The notes below the pieces were generated by a model. That model made no database searches, was not told the DNA's origin, and worked only from the letters and a program-made list of their open reading frames with translations. The translations under genes and the position numbers were made by a program. Positions 33,055 through 44,573 of a DNA stretch of 64,000 nt are shown here, piece after piece (position 1 is the first letter of the stretch; each line of letters starts with the position of its first letter). The DNA is from Providencia rettgeri (GTDB taxonomy: Bacteria > Pseudomonadota > Gammaproteobacteria > Enterobacterales > Enterobacteriaceae): contig NZ_CP163512.1 of assembly GCF_041075285.1 (NCBI RefSeq), forward strand, positions 1,240,001 to 1,304,000, read 5' to 3'.

Positions 33055-36000
33055 GGTGTTTCTCCGTTTCAAGGCGTGACACTGATTTTCTGCGAGCCCA
33101 ACGTTGTCTTAAGCTATCAAAGCTTAAATACACCACGGGTGTCGTGAATAGTGTGAGCAATTGGCTCATAATCAAGCCACCCACGATGGTGATCCCCAAA
33201 GGTTGGCGTAATTCTGCACCATCGCCACTTCCTAATGCTAAGGGAAGGGCACCGAAAATCGCGGCTAATGTAGTCATCAAGATTGGACGAAAACGCAATA
33301 AACTGGCGCGGAAAATCGCTTCTCGGGCGGTTAAACCTGCGGTTCTTTGGGCTTGAATAGCAAAGTCTACCATGATGATGGCATTTTTCTTCACGATCCC
33401 TATGAGTAACATAATGCCAATTAAGGCGATGAGACTAAATGGGGTATCAAATAGTTCTAGGGCCAAGAGCGCCCCTACACCCGCAGACGGCAATGTAGAC
33501 AAAATGGTCAGCGGATGAATGTAGCTTTCATACAAAATACCGAGCACAAGGTAGACGGTGACAATGGCCGCTAAAATTAAAAACAGTTGCGATTTCAAGG
33601 TGTCTTGGAAAACCTGCGCGGTACCGGCAAAGGTGCCTCGAATGGTCGATGGCACACCAAGAGCGGTCATGGTTTTTTCGATTTCTACCATCGCATCATT
33701 CAATGTATAGCCATCAGCCACGTTAAAGCCTATTGTAGATGCCGCAGATAACCCTTGGTGATTCACACTCAATGGGGCATTGGCGGGTTGCCAACGGGCA
33801 AAGTAAGAAAGGGGGATGGCTTCCCCGGCTTTATTAATCACAAACATGTTATCAAGTGCACTGACATCTTGGGTATATTCCGGCGCGACTTCCATCACGA
33901 CTTTATACTGGTTCATTGCCTCATAGATGGTGGAAATTTGCCGTTGACCAAAGGCGTTATTCAGCAAACTGTTGGCCTCACGTACGTCGATGCCTAATTG
34001 TGCCATCAGATCTCGGTCATAAGTAATAGCCATTTCTGCGCCTTTGTCTTCCTTATCCGAGTTCACATCGGTTAATTGCACAAGTTCACCTAGGGCTTTG
34101 CGGATCGCTGGTTCCCAATCTCTTAGGGCATTAAGTTCATCGGCAAGTAACGTAAATTGGTAGCTAGCATTCGCTTGGCGACCGCCGACACGGATATCTT
34201 GTACGGGCATCATAAATAAGTTTGCCCCCGGCTCATTGGCAAGTTTCATCCGCAAGCGGTTGATGACGGTGGCCGAGTTTTCAGTACGTTCCCCAAGTGG
34301 TTTAAGGGAGATATACATAAAGCCGCTATTAACACGGCTGCCGCCCGTAAAGCCAGTGACGTTATCAATAGCGGGATCTTCTTTGACTTGCTCCATAAAG
34401 CGGGTCATTTTTTCTTTCATTGATTGAAAGGAAATGCTTTGGTCGGCACGGACAAAGCCCAGTACGCGACCTGTATCTTGTTCCGGAAAAAACGTTTTAG
34501 GGATAGTGACGTATAAGTAGACATTGAGCCCAATAGTGGCAAATAAAATCGCTAATACACTACGGCGATGATTTAATATCCAATTTAACGCAACACCATA
34601 ATATTCTTGGCCCCATAGAAGGACACGCCCAAAACTACGTTGCTTGACCTGATTATTTTTCCCGCGTTTTTTGAGCAAATAAGCACACATCATGGGGGTT
34701 AAGGTGAGGGAAATGACGAGTGAGATCCCAATAGATGTGGCAAGAGTGATAGCAAACTCACGGAACAGCCGACCAACTAATCCATCCATGAGCAGTAATG
34801 GGATAAACACCGCAACCAAAGAAATACTCATGGAAACTACAGTAAACCCAACCTCGTGTACCCCTTTAACGGCAGCAATAAACGGTTTTATTCCATTTTC
34901 AATATGGCGAGAAATGTTCTCCAAAACCACAATGGCGTCATCGACGACAAAACCGGTGGCAATCGTCAACGCCATCAATGATAAGTTGTTAAGGCTAAAG
35001 CCACATAAATACATAGCAGTAAAGGTACCAATTAATGAAACAGGTACGGCAATAGCCGGAATTAAAGTTGCACGACCAGAACGCAGGAACAACAGGACCA
35101 CCAAAATCACCAAAGCGACGGAGATTAATAAGGCGCGTTCCACTTCCGCAAGGGAAGCTCGGATGGTTGGCGTTCTATCTTGAGCTACTTTTAAATCAAT
35201 CGCAGCAGGGATCATATCCCTAAATTCAGGGATTTCAGCGCGTATACGATTGACGGTTTCAATAATATTGGCACCAGCTTCACGGCGGATCACAATCAAA
35301 ATGGCGGGTTTTCCGTCCGCCATACCTGCTGCACGGACATTTTCTATGGAGTCTTTGACATTAGCGACATCGCTGAGTTTAACGGCATTGCCGTCTTTAT
35401 AATGCACAATAATCGGACGATAATCGGCAGCTTTTTTTAGCTCATCGTTGGTTTGTACCTGATAACGTTTTTCATCATTGTTAATATAACCTTGTGGTTG
35501 GCGCACATTGGCACTACTGATAGCCGAACGCACGGCATCAAGGGAAACACCTTGGTTAAATAACGCGGTTGGGTTTAACTCGACACGTACCGCAGGAAGG
35601 GAACCGCCCCCGACAGATACCTCACTCACCCCTTCAATTTGTGCAATACGCTGGGCAAGACGGGTTGATGCAATATCATAAATTTCCCCCGTTCCCATAG
35701 TTTGCGATGTCATGGTTAAAATCATAATAGGCGCATCGGATGGGTTCGATTTGTAATAACGCGGTCGACTCGGCATACCACTGGGTAGCAGGTTTTGCGC
35801 GGCATTAATCGCCGCTTGGACTTCACGGGCAGCGTTATTGATGTCTTTATCGAGGTTAAATTCTAGGGTGATCGTCGTGCGACCAAGGGCACTGCTTGAT
35901 GTCATCTCGCTGATCCCTGCAATGCTACCTAATGAGCGCTCAAGGGGGGTTGCGACGGAAGATGCCATCGTTTCAGGGGATGCACCAGGAAGTGACGCTG

Positions 36001-36145
36001 TCACATTAATCACGGGGTAGTCTACTTGGGGAAGTGGCGCAACTGGCAAAAATAAGAAACTTAATGCACCGCACAAGGTGATCGCTACACTGATAAGTGT
36101 CGTGGCAACAGGGCGACTAATAAACAAGGCGAAAAAACGTTTCAT
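33044..36145 (-). CDS. mdtC: RND multidrug efflux permease subunit MdtC
   Basis: 1033 residues with the RND plan: TM1, a large periplasmic loop, TM2-6, TM7, a second loop, TM8-12. It starts [20 protein letters not shown]. Proton-relay region [19 protein letters not shown] is in TM4, and [14 protein letters not shown] in TM10. With MdtB it forms a B2C heterotrimer that exports bile salts, novobiocin and other compounds through MdtA and TolC. The start overlaps the mdtB stop as TAATG, which fits equal coupled synthesis. Confidence 0.97.
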   Translation of the reverse strand: MKRFFALFISRPVATTLISVAITLCGALSFLFLPVAPLPQVDYPVINVTASLPGASPETMASSVATPLERSLGSIAGISEMTSSSALGRTTITLEFNLDKDINNAAREVQAAINAAQNLLPSGMPSRPRYYKSNPSDAPIMILTMTSQTMGTGEIYDIASTRLAQRIAQIEGVSEVSVGGGSLPAVRVELNPTALFNQGVSLDAVRSAISSANVRQPQGYINNDEKRYQVQTNDELKKAADYRPIIVHYKDGNAVKLSDVANVKDSIENVRAAGMADGKPAILIVIRREAGANIIETVNRIRAEIPEFRDMIPAAIDLKVAQDRTPTIRASLAEVERALLISVALVILVVLLFLRSGRATLIPAIAVPVSLIGTFTAMYLCGFSLNNLSLMALTIATGFVVDDAIVVLENISRHIENGIKPFIAAVKGVHEVGFTVVSMSISLVAVFIPLLLMDGLVGRLFREFAITLATSIGISLVISLTLTPMMCAYLLKKRGKNNQVKQRSFGRVLLWGQEYYGVALNWILNHRRSVLAILFATIGLNVYLYVTIPKTFFPEQDTGRVLGFVRADQSISFQSMKEKMTRFMEQVKEDPAIDNVTGFTGGSRVNSGFMYISLKPLGERTENSATVINRLRMKLANEPGANLFMMPVQDIRVGGRQANASYQFTLLADELNALRDWEPAIRKALGELVQLTDVNSDKEDKGAEMAITYDRDLMAQLGIDVREANSLLNNAFGQRQISTIYEAMNQYKVVMEVAPEYTQDVSALDNMFVINKAGEAIPLSYFARWQPANAPLSVNHQGLSAASTIGFNVADGYTLNDAMVEIEKTMTALGVPSTIRGTFAGTAQVFQDTLKSQLFLILAAIVTVYLVLGILYESYIHPLTILSTLPSAGVGALLALELFDTPFSLIALIGIMLLIGIVKKNAIIMVDFAIQAQRTAGLTAREAIFRASLLRFRPILMTTLAAIFGALPLALGSGDGAELRQPLGITIVGGLIMSQLLTLFTTPVVYLSFDSLRQRWARRKSVSRLETEKHHEI

Positions 36146-39100
36146 TATGACACCTGTACCTTGTTCACTTGGCGGCGTGCTTTTAGATAATGAGACAGAC
36201 GGTCAAATAACAGATAAATCACAGGGGTTGTGAACAAGGTTAAGATCTGGCTCATAATTAAACCACCTACCATACAAATTCCGAGTGGTTGGCGTAATTC
36301 CGCGCCAACTCCCGTACTAAGCATTAACGGTAATGCCCCCAACAGTGCAGCCATTGTTGTCATTAATATTGGGCGAAAACGTAATAAACAAGCTTGGTAG
36401 ATAGCATCATAAGGGGACATCCCTTGTTCTCGCTCGGCGGCAAGGGCAAAGTCGATCATCATGATGGCATTTTTTTTCACAATCCCAATCAATAAGATAA
36501 TCCCAATTACGGCGATAACATCAAGATCCTTACCCGCCATCATTAAGGCAAGGAGCGCGCCGACACCTGCGGTGGGTAAGGTTGAGAGAATAGTAATTGG
36601 GTGGATAAAGCTTTCGTATAAAATACCCAATACGATATACATCGCGACAATGGCAGCAGCGATTAACCAAACGGTACTACTTAATGCGGCCTCAAAGGCT
36701 AACGTTGCTCCTTGGAATTGTGTGGTGATAGATTTGGGCATCGAAATTTGTGATTCTGCGTGCTTCACTGCATTGACCGCAGACTCCAAAGACGCGCCAT
36801 CCGCCACATTGAACGAAAATGTCACAGCCGGGAATTGGCCAAGATGATTAATCGCCAGTGGTCCGTATCCTTCTTGAATATTGACTAAGGTATTTAACGG
36901 CACAATCGCGCCATCTGTACCTTTTAGACGGATATCATTTAGGGCCTCTAGGCCATCACGAGTCTGTGTATCATGCTCTAAAATGACGCGATATTGATTC
37001 GACTGGGTATAAATCGTCGAGATCATGCGTTGACCAAAGGCATTGTACAGCGCATTATCAATGGATGACATGGTAATACCAAAGCGGCTTGCGGTATCAC
37101 GGTTAACATTGACGTAAGCAACTAACCCTTTATTTTGCCAATCGCTACTCACATCAGTTAATTCAGGCTGCTGCTCTAATTCGCTCATTAACTTTGGCAC
37201 CCAGATTGATAATTCATCAAGGGTATTGGCTTGCAAGGTAAATTGGTATTGGGTACGAGCGACTTGCGTATCAATAGTTAGGTCTTGCATGGGTTGCAGA
37301 TATAAATTCACACCTGCAATGTTATCGGCGGATTGTTGTAGACGGTCAATAATAGCGACCACGCGATCTTCCCGCTCATCGAGAGGCTTTAAGGTGATCT
37401 GAATACGAGCGTTGTTCAATGTTGCATTCGTACCATCAACGCCAACATAGGTTGTCACGTTATCAACGGCTGGATCAGCGAGCAGCTTGTCAGCCACTTC
37501 TTGCTGTTTTTGAGCCATGGCAGAAAAGGAAATAGACTGTCGGCTCTCAATCGAGCCTTGAATAATGCCGCTGTCTTGTAATGGGAAGAAGCCTTTTGGG
37601 ATCCACATATACAGCAATACGGTAAGTACCATAGTACTTAATGCGACTGTTAGCGTAAGCCATTGGTGGTTTAAAATGCGCTTAAGCCAGATGGCATAGC
37701 CTGCGACCATACGGTCGAAAAAGCGCTCACAGGCTAGCTCAAAGCGGTTATGTTTATGCTGTGATTCTGGCTTTAATAACCGAGCGCACATCATCGGGGT
37801 TAAGGTGAGGGACACGACCGCTGAAATCAAAATGGCAACCGCTAGGGTGATCGCAAATTCACGAAATAGGCGACCAACAATATCCCCCATAAACAGCAAC
37901 GGAATTAACACGGCAACAAGGGAGAAGGTCAACGAGATAATTGTAAAACCGATTTCGCCTGCACCTTTTAACGCGGCAACCAGTGGTTTATCGCCTTTTT
38001 CTAAATAACGGGAGATATTCTCGATCACCACAATGGCATCGTCGACAACGAAGCCAGTAGCGATGGTGAGTGCCATTAAAGTGAGGTTATTAATAGAAAA
38101 GCCACAAAAGTACATGACCGCAAAGGTACCGACTAATGAAAGGGGAACTGCGATCCCTGGAATTAATGTCGCAATGCCATTGCGTAAAAACAGGTAGATC
38201 ACCATTACGACTAGCGCGATAGCAAGCATGAGTTCAAACTGCACATCGTTTACTGAAGCACGAATGGTACTGGTTCGGTCAGTTAAAATATCGACATTGA
38301 CAGATTTAGGTAAACTTTCAATCAGTTCAGGTAATAATGTGCGGATAGTATCGGTAGTTTCAATAACATTCGCACCCGGTTGGCGTTGCACATTAATCAC
38401 AATCGCTTGTTCGTTATTTGCCCATGCCCCAAGATAGGCATTTTCAGCACCTTCTTTAATCGTCGCAATATCGCCAAGGCGAACTGGCGCACCATTTTGG
38501 TATGCCACAATTAACTTACGGTAATCATCAAGGGACTTCATTTGGTCATTGGCAGAAAGGGTAACCGCCCGTGTTGGACCATCAAAACTCCCTTTAGCAG
38601 AGTTAACGTTGGCATTATTAATGGCTACGCGAATGGTTTCACTGTCTAATCCTTTAGCAGCCATCGCTTGAGGGTTAATATTGACACGTACAGCGGGGCG
38701 TTGACCGCCGGCTAAAGTGACGAGTCCGACGCCATTGACTTGGGATATTTTCTGCGCAATACGCGTTTCAATAATATCCTGCACTTGTGTTAATGGCATG
38801 GCATTGGAGGTCACCGCTAACGTCAAAACAGGCGGATCAGCAGGGTTTACTTTGTTATAAATCGGCGGATAGGGCAAATCGGATGGAAGCAAGCTGCTGG
38901 CGGAATTAATTGCCGCTTGTACTTCTTGTTCTGCAACTTCTAATGGCAGTGATAGTTGGAACATCAAGGTGATCACCGACGCGCCACCTGAACTTTGGGA
39001 TGACATCTGTTTTAAGCCAGACATTTGACCAAATTGCGTTTCAAGCGGCGCAGTAACTGCGGAAGTCATCACATCAGGGCTAGCGCCAGGGTACAATGTG

Positions 39101-39267
39101 ACCACTTGAATTGTCGGGTAATCCACTTCAGGCAAGGCGGAAACGGGTAGGAAGCGATAGCCAATGATCCCCGCCAGTAAAATCGCCACCATAAATAATG
39201 TCGTGGCAACAGGGCGCAAAATAAATAGGCGAGAAGGGCCGCCACCTTTCAACATGTCAGACCGCAT
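36145..39267 (-). CDS. mdtB: RND multidrug efflux permease subunit MdtB
   Basis: 1040 residues, RND family, the same plan as MdtC and clearly its paralogue. It starts with [22 protein letters not shown]4 carries [20 protein letters not shown] and TM10 [15 protein letters not shown]. In E. coli two MdtB and one MdtC make the functional trimer. Start and stop each overlap a neighbour by one base (TAATG) with mdtA and mdtC. Expression is expected from the mdtA promoter under BaeR. Confidence 0.97.
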   Translation of the reverse strand: MRSDMLKGGGPSRLFILRPVATTLFMVAILLAGIIGYRFLPVSALPEVDYPTIQVVTLYPGASPDVMTSAVTAPLETQFGQMSGLKQMSSQSSGGASVITLMFQLSLPLEVAEQEVQAAINSASSLLPSDLPYPPIYNKVNPADPPVLTLAVTSNAMPLTQVQDIIETRIAQKISQVNGVGLVTLAGGQRPAVRVNINPQAMAAKGLDSETIRVAINNANVNSAKGSFDGPTRAVTLSANDQMKSLDDYRKLIVAYQNGAPVRLGDIATIKEGAENAYLGAWANNEQAIVINVQRQPGANVIETTDTIRTLLPELIESLPKSVNVDILTDRTSTIRASVNDVQFELMLAIALVVMVIYLFLRNGIATLIPGIAVPLSLVGTFAVMYFCGFSINNLTLMALTIATGFVVDDAIVVIENISRYLEKGDKPLVAALKGAGEIGFTIISLTFSLVAVLIPLLFMGDIVGRLFREFAITLAVAILISAVVSLTLTPMMCARLLKPESQHKHNRFELACERFFDRMVAGYAIWLKRILNHQWLTLTVALSTMVLTVLLYMWIPKGFFPLQDSGIIQGSIESRQSISFSAMAQKQQEVADKLLADPAVDNVTTYVGVDGTNATLNNARIQITLKPLDEREDRVVAIIDRLQQSADNIAGVNLYLQPMQDLTIDTQVARTQYQFTLQANTLDELSIWVPKLMSELEQQPELTDVSSDWQNKGLVAYVNVNRDTASRFGITMSSIDNALYNAFGQRMISTIYTQSNQYRVILEHDTQTRDGLEALNDIRLKGTDGAIVPLNTLVNIQEGYGPLAINHLGQFPAVTFSFNVADGASLESAVNAVKHAESQISMPKSITTQFQGATLAFEAALSSTVWLIAAAIVAMYIVLGILYESFIHPITILSTLPTAGVGALLALMMAGKDLDVIAVIGIILLIGIVKKNAIMMIDFALAAEREQGMSPYDAIYQACLLRFRPILMTTMAALLGALPLMLSTGVGAELRQPLGICMVGGLIMSQILTLFTTPVIYLLFDRLSHYLKARRQVNKVQVS

Positions 39268-40517
39268 TATGCTTTCTCCGCACTAGACGGTTTGCCTTTG
39301 CGGGCGTCTTTGTCTTTTTTTGCCAGACTTTCAGGGGTCACGACTTCAACGGTTGTGCCATCAGTCAGCTTATCAACACCATCTGTGATCACTTTTGTAT
39401 TGGCCGCTAAACCACTTTCAATCACCACTTGTTGGCTATCTTGCATACCTACAGTAACGGCATGTTTACTGACTTTATTGTCACCACTCAAGATCCACAC
39501 ATAATGGCCTTCATTGCCCATTTGTAGTGCTGCCGTTGGGATAACAACCGCATCTTGCAGGGTTTCGACCTGCATCTTTACATTAACAAATTGATTGGGG
39601 AACAATTTTTGTTCTTCATTGGTGAAGCGTGCTTTAATTTTTAATGTGCCAGTCGCGGGATCAATTTGGTTATCAGTACTTAACAATTCGCCACGAGCAA
39701 TCAGTGCAATATTATTGCGATCCCACGCTTCAATGAGGACGTTTTTACTGGAAGCCTGAGCTTGTTGGATCGCTGGGATATCACCTTCAGGTAGCGAAAA
39801 CAGGACATCAGCAGGCTGTGTTTGGGTGATCACCACAATTGGCGTCGATGTTCCGGACGAAACAAAATTTCCTACATCCACTTGTTTTAACCCTACACGT
39901 CCAGAAATAGGGGCGGTGATCTTGCTGTAGGTTAATTGTAATTTAGCGCTATCAATAGCGGCTTGGTCAACTTTAATACTGCCTTGAGCTTGCAATACTA
40001 AAGCTCGCTGGTTATCCAGTTCTTGTTGTGAAATGACTTTTGTACCCGCTAATTTTTGGTAACGCGCCAAATCCAGTTGAGCGTTGGCGAGTGTTGCTTT
40101 ATCTTTTGCTAATTGGCCTTCTGCTTGGGCTAATTGCACTTCAAATGGACGAGGATCTATCTGTGCAAGCAAATCACCAGCATTGACATACTGACCTTCA
40201 GTAAAATAAAGCTTCATTAACTCCCCTTCAACGCGGCTGGTCACAGTGACGACATTAGCCGCTTGAACCGTTCCTAAGCCTGATAAAAACCGTGGAACCA
40301 CTTTTTGTTCAGCAACCGCAAATTGCACGGGGGCTAAAACACGAGGGGGGCGGCCCATCGCACTGCCCTGTGAATTGGGCTTGGCAGCGGCAGTTGAGTT
40401 AGGTGTATCTGCGGTTTGTTCTTGCGGGTAAAAATACCAAGCAGCTCCGGCTGCCACAATGATGGCAACAAAAATAGCGGAACGAGTAAAGGTTTTGCGG
40501 CGATTTTGTTTATTCAT
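39267..40517 (-). CDS. mdtA: RND periplasmic adaptor MdtA
   Basis: 416 residues, membrane-fusion protein family. An N-terminal anchor (about residues 13-28) has no lipobox cysteine. The lipoyl half-motifs are [20 protein letters not shown] and [20 protein letters not shown] on either side of an alpha-helical hairpin (residues about 125-195). The C-terminus is lysine-rich. It links MdtBC to TolC. First gene of mdtABC-baeSR. About 115-130 bases upstream, the minus strand has a CTCCAT-centred stretch with partial likeness to the E. coli BaeR box (about 11 of 18), so BaeR control is plausible but not shown. Confidence 0.95.
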   Translation of the reverse strand: MNKQNRRKTFTRSAIFVAIIVAAGAAWYFYPQEQTADTPNSTAAAKPNSQGSAMGRPPRVLAPVQFAVAEQKVVPRFLSGLGTVQAANVVTVTSRVEGELMKLYFTEGQYVNAGDLLAQIDPRPFEVQLAQAEGQLAKDKATLANAQLDLARYQKLAGTKVISQQELDNQRALVLQAQGSIKVDQAAIDSAKLQLTYSKITAPISGRVGLKQVDVGNFVSSGTSTPIVVITQTQPADVLFSLPEGDIPAIQQAQASSKNVLIEAWDRNNIALIARGELLSTDNQIDPATGTLKIKARFTNEEQKLFPNQFVNVKMQVETLQDAVVIPTAALQMGNEGHYVWILSGDNKVSKHAVTVGMQDSQQVVIESGLAANTKVITDGVDKLTDGTTVEVVTPESLAKKDKDARKGKPSSAEKA

Positions 40518-40982
40518 TTTTGGTCATTCGCTTAACTCAAAAGAGTGGATAAAATTAGTCAGGCTTTAAGGCAAAAAACTAACGGAAAAGAGTCAGTTAG
40601 ACATACTAATAGTTTAACTTGATAGGCACAAAGAAAAATGGAGGAATTATGAATAAGTGTCAGTTTGTGTACGTCTGACGTATTAGTGTATTGACGTATT
40701 GAATTTTACTTGTCTGATGGGATTCAACGCTAAAGAATGTGAAGGCACACCAGAAGCGAAAAAAGCCTGTCTGTCACGGGAAAATTCAATGCATTAATTG
40801 GGTTTAATTTCACTGGGGCTTCGAGTTAAAAATAAGAAAAGGGGGAAAGCAAATTTACACTAACGTGATTGAGGTCTGGTTACGACAAGATTTCCTCCTC
40901 TTTTTAGCAATATAGTACAGCCTATCACAAAGACAAAAGCCACCATTATGCAGGTGGCTTTTTGACTTAAATAGGGCATAAA
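40518..40982. other. Promoter region of mdtABC-baeSR and end of the MHS transporter gene
   Basis: 465 bases. The left part should hold the mdtA promoter and the possible BaeR site; the right end holds a terminator at 40937-40960. The rest shows nothing recognisable. Confidence 0.5.
40937..40965. terminator. Terminator after the MHS transporter gene
   Basis: AAGCCACC and GGTGGCTT form an 8-bp stem around an 8-base loop, with As on one side and Ts on the other, so it can act in both directions. It lies about 20 bases after the minus-strand stop at 40983. Confidence 0.85.
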
Positions 40983-42338
40983 TTACTGTGTGGCGCTGGT
41001 ATTTAAAACAGGTGCCCGATCGTCAGTTTTGTTCACTTTAGCTGACCAACCTTTCCAAGACAGTGGTAAAAAGGCAACAGCAACGGCTAACAGTGACACG
41101 CCTGCGACATAATACGCCGGAGCCATATGAGATTGCTGTAACCAAGCACCCGTTAAGACTGGGGTTAAGCCACCAAAGATGGCATAAGCAACATTATAAG
41201 CGAACGACAGGCCTGAATAACGGATCTCAGGTGGAAACGCACGAGTGCTGATAATTGGGGTTGTGGCAATCGCACCAACAAAGAAGCCCATTAAACCATA
41301 GTTGAAAATTAAGGTATTTGCGGCAATATCCGTTGATAATGAGGAATAGAAGTAAATGGCGCTAACCGCTAATCCCCCCCATGACAAAGTCATGGATGCA
41401 CGTGTGCCCGTTTTGTCTCCCAACCAACCCCAGAAAATGCAGCCTAAAGTCAGGGTTAATGTTGCAGCACAGTTAGCTTGCAATGCGATATTACGGTCAA
41501 TGTTATAGATACCTTTTAACACCACATCCGGGGTCATCAAAATCGTTACAACAATAGCCGTTGATAATGACCAAGTCAGCGCTGCGGTGATCATGCAGGC
41601 TTGTTTGTGGGATTTAATCACTGTTTTAACAGGTAATTCTTGTGATAACGCTTTTTTTGCTGCCAACTCTTTAAAGATAGGGGTTTCTTGCAAGAAACGG
41701 CGTAAGTAAACAGAGATAAAGCCAAAAACCCCCCCTAAGATAAACGGAATACGCCATGCAAAATCATGCACTTCAGTAGTGGTATAGCTGCGCTCGATAA
41801 TAATAGCGACAATCGATCCTAATAAAATCCCTCCAGTGATCCCAGAGGTAAGTGTACCGACACCTAAACCATAGCGTTGTTTTGGTGTATGTTCTGCGAT
41901 AAATACCCATGCCCCTGGCATTTCACCGCCGATAGCCGCACCTTGCATGATGCGCATTAATAATAATAACAGTGGAGCCGCTGCGCCAATGGTTTCATAG
42001 GTAGGTAAGAAACCAATCACGAATGTTGGAAATGCCATCAAGAAAATGCTTAAGGTGAACATTTTTTTACGGCCAATTTTATCGCCAAAGTGAGCCATAA
42101 TAATGCCGCCAAGGGGGCGAGCAAGGTAACCTGCAGCAAACAAGCCAAGTGTCGCCATTAGCGCTAGAAATTCATTATCCCCAGGGAAAAATAGCTGTGA
42201 AATGATTTTTGCGTAAAAGACGAAAATAACGAAATCATAAAATTCGAGCGTGCCACCTAAAGAGGACAAGCCTAAGGTTTTATAATCTTCTTTACCCAAT
42301 GGTCGTGCCGAGGGCTGGCTAGTTGTTTGCGATGTCAT
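40983..42338 (-). CDS. MFS transporter, metabolite:H+ symporter (MHS) family
   Basis: 451 residues with 12 predicted helices. The MHS subgroup is shown by GTLEFYDFVIFVFYA near the N-terminus, the MFS loop 2-3 motif GIIMAHFGDKIGRKKMF (RPLGG before it), MRIMQGAAIGGEMPGAWVF in helix 4, and FAWRIPFILGGVFGFISVYL in helices 5-6. Members carry proline-betaine, citrate, alpha-ketoglutarate or shikimate with protons; the substrate here is not evident. Monocistronic, with a terminator at 40937. Confidence 0.9.
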   Translation of the reverse strand: MTSQTTSQPSARPLGKEDYKTLGLSSLGGTLEFYDFVIFVFYAKIISQLFFPGDNEFLALMATLGLFAAGYLARPLGGIIMAHFGDKIGRKKMFTLSIFLMAFPTFVIGFLPTYETIGAAAPLLLLLMRIMQGAAIGGEMPGAWVFIAEHTPKQRYGLGVGTLTSGITGGILLGSIVAIIIERSYTTTEVHDFAWRIPFILGGVFGFISVYLRRFLQETPIFKELAAKKALSQELPVKTVIKSHKQACMITAALTWSLSTAIVVTILMTPDVVLKGIYNIDRNIALQANCAATLTLTLGCIFWGWLGDKTGTRASMTLSWGGLAVSAIYFYSSLSTDIAANTLIFNYGLMGFFVGAIATTPIISTRAFPPEIRYSGLSFAYNVAYAIFGGLTPVLTGAWLQQSHMAPAYYVAGVSLLAVAVAFLPLSWKGWSAKVNKTDDRAPVLNTSATQ

Positions 42339-42927
42339 AATACTATCCTTCTAAAATACCTGAAAACATCACAGTGATATAAATTCAGGGTAACAAGCAT
42401 TTACTCAACATAATGAGTTAAACATATTTACTGGGTGCAGATAAGAGGTCGAAAACGTTGGATGGGGATAACGTAATTCAATACACAGTATCTTTTTGCA
42501 TAGCCTATTTATAGCAGGAAATTCTATATTCTGTAAACGGCGACAGTGAAAACAAGAACAACATTCTTGTTAGTTTTCTTTGTTAGGATTTAACATCTAA
42601 TGTGTTTATAAATAACCTTATATGATGTTAATAATATGCATTTTGCAGAATATCCTATAGTTACAATGACAGTTTATTTAGCTAATTAGGAGTAGTTTAA
42701 TAATTTCTTACTATTTAATATCATGAAAATAAGCATTAAATATAATTAGTTGAATATTAAATTTAATAAATCTAAAAGATGAACTCGCTAATAAATTAAT
42801 AAATACTTTGCAGAGTCATCAGTTTGGTAAGATTGATTTGAAAGGTTTATAAGGTTTTAACTAGGAAACTTAGCATTTTATACATCGTGCATGCTCGAAA
42901 CGGCTATTGAGCATGCACGCACAAAGA
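42339..42927. other. Intergenic region between mgtE and the MHS transporter gene
   Basis: 589 A+T-rich bases. An inverted repeat GTGCATGCTC/GAGCATGCAC at 42887-42918 follows the mgtE stop without a T-run. ACAAGAA/TTCTTGT at 42552-42570 is a weaker repeat with TTTTC after it on the minus strand. The promoter of the MHS gene should be at the left end. No coding sequence is supported. Confidence 0.5.
42887..42918. terminator. Inverted repeat after mgtE
   Basis: GTGCATGCTC and GAGCATGCAC form a perfect 10-bp stem around a 12-base loop, 10 bases after the mgtE stop. No T-run follows, so it may block exonucleases or act with Rho. Confidence 0.55.
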
Positions 42928-44388
42928 TTACACTAAGAATAGGGTAGCCAGACCGAGGAAAATAAAGAACCCCCCTGTATCGGTGATAGCGGTGATCATG
43001 ACACTAGAACCAATGGCGGGATCTTTGCCGAGTTTGATCATAATCAGTGGAATAAGCACGCCCATTATCGCCGCCATTAGTAAGTTTAGTACCATTGCAA
43101 GGGTCATGACTAAGCCCATCGCCAGGTCGCCATAGAGGAAGTAGGTGACGACCCCCATGATCCCCCCCCAAACAATCCCGTTAATAAAGGCAACCCCAAG
43201 CTCTCTGAGCATTAAGAAAGAGAAACTGCCGCTTTGGATTTGGTGAAGTGCGATTGCGCGGACAATCATGGTAATAGTTTGGTTACCAGTATTCCCACCG
43301 ATACCCGCCACAATGGGCATTAATGTGGCGAGGGCGACCAGTTGTGAGATCGTGTCTTCAAATACCCCAATTACACGGGATGCGACGAAAGCGGTACACA
43401 GGTTAATGGCCAGCCATGTCCAACGGGTTTTAACCGCTTGACCGACAGGGGCAAAGACGTCTTCTTCAGGGCTTAACCCCCCCATACGACGAATACTGTT
43501 ATCGTTTTCTTCACTAATGTTGTCAACGATGTCTTCAACTGTCAGACGGCCCATCAGCAAGCCATTGCTGTCCACAACGGCAGCGGAAATTAAGTCATAA
43601 CGTTCGAACGCACTCGCTGCATCTTCCCCTTTTTCATCAGGCAGGAAGGTGACGGTGTCAGTTTTCATCACATCTGCAACGATTTTATCGGGTGATTGCG
43701 TCAAAATTGTGGTTAGGGGCAATTCACCTTGCAGATAGTTGTTGCTATCAACGACGAAGATTTTATCGGTAGCTTCAGGAATTTTGCCACGTTGACGCAA
43801 GTAGCGCTGTACTGTTTTTAATGCGACATTTGGGCGAACTGTGACAAATTCAAAATCCATCATTTGGCCGACACTGTCTTTTGCGTATTGTAAAACTTCA
43901 CGAATACGGCTGCGTAGGCTAGGTTCTAAATAGGTAAGCAGGCGACGCATGGTGTCGCGTGGAAGGTGTTCGGCAATATAGGCCTGTTCATCCACATGTA
44001 AGCTAGCGACTGCACGTAGCAATTCTCTATCTGACATGTCTTTGATAAGGCTATCCCATACAGACACTGATGCCTCAACAAGGACTTCACCGCGTTCATT
44101 ATTGTCGACTAAACGCCATAAAGCCAGACGCTCATCGTAAGGGAGCATCTCTAAAATATCGGCGATATCGGCGGTGTGTAAATCAAGAAGTAACTCTTTA
44201 ACAGTACTGATTTTTTCACTAATTGCTTTATCATCAATACTGACGTGTTGATCATGTTCAACAAGCGCATGGACGAACTCTTCGTCATCTAAAAAAAGCG
44301 TCAGGATCTGCTGGCGGATGTGTGCCAGCTTTTGTGAGTGCGGGTTAACCATTGGCCCCACATCGGTTGAGAAAGCAGATTGTGACAT
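42928..44388 (-). CDS. mgtE: Magnesium transporter MgtE
   Basis: 486 residues in the MgtE order: cytoplasmic N domain (LHTADIADILEMLPYDERLALW), two CBS domains (about residues 160-285, with VRPNVALKTVQRYL and ISAAVVDSNGLLMGRLTVED), a connecting helix, and five C-terminal membrane helices with LATLMPIVAGIGGNTGNQTI, the pore-forming stretch. The dimeric channel lets Mg2+ enter and is closed by Mg2+ binding to the N and CBS domains. Two hairpins precede the start, one with a UUCG loop, and may matter for control. Confidence 0.95.
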   Translation of the reverse strand: MSQSAFSTDVGPMVNPHSQKLAHIRQQILTLFLDDEEFVHALVEHDQHVSIDDKAISEKISTVKELLLDLHTADIADILEMLPYDERLALWRLVDNNERGEVLVEASVSVWDSLIKDMSDRELLRAVASLHVDEQAYIAEHLPRDTMRRLLTYLEPSLRSRIREVLQYAKDSVGQMMDFEFVTVRPNVALKTVQRYLRQRGKIPEATDKIFVVDSNNYLQGELPLTTILTQSPDKIVADVMKTDTVTFLPDEKGEDAASAFERYDLISAAVVDSNGLLMGRLTVEDIVDNISEENDNSIRRMGGLSPEEDVFAPVGQAVKTRWTWLAINLCTAFVASRVIGVFEDTISQLVALATLMPIVAGIGGNTGNQTITMIVRAIALHQIQSGSFSFLMLRELGVAFINGIVWGGIMGVVTYFLYGDLAMGLVMTLAMVLNLLMAAIMGVLIPLIMIKLGKDPAIGSSVMITAITDTGGFFIFLGLATLFLV

Positions 44389-44409
44389 TTTAATCCTTAA
44401 AACAATAGC

Positions 44410-44423
44410 CGCGCCGAAGCGCG
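44410..44423 (-). promoter_or_regulatory. UUCG-loop hairpin in the mgtE leader
   Basis: On the minus strand CGCGC-UUCG-GCGCG is a short, very stable cUUCGg tetraloop hairpin 22 bases upstream of the mgtE start. A second hairpin (TTCGTC/GACGAA at 44433-44452) lies just before it. They may be the ppx transcript end or an mgtE leader structure. Confidence 0.5.
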
Positions 44424-44573
44424 TTTTATTAATTCGTCTGTGGACGGACGAAATTTATTATCATTATTGTCGCCCATTTGAATAATATAGCAAATAGTGG
44501 TGTTAAATAGGCAGTGATTTCAGCGCTTAGCGTGAAAAAAATAAGAAGAAATCACCACAATAATGGCTGAAAG

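Noticed and set aside
40649..40678. 9-codon ORF behind a good GGAGGA site
   Set aside because: It points away from mdtA, has no downstream gene, and its Shine-Dalgarno-like bases coincide with the possible BaeR site on the other strand.
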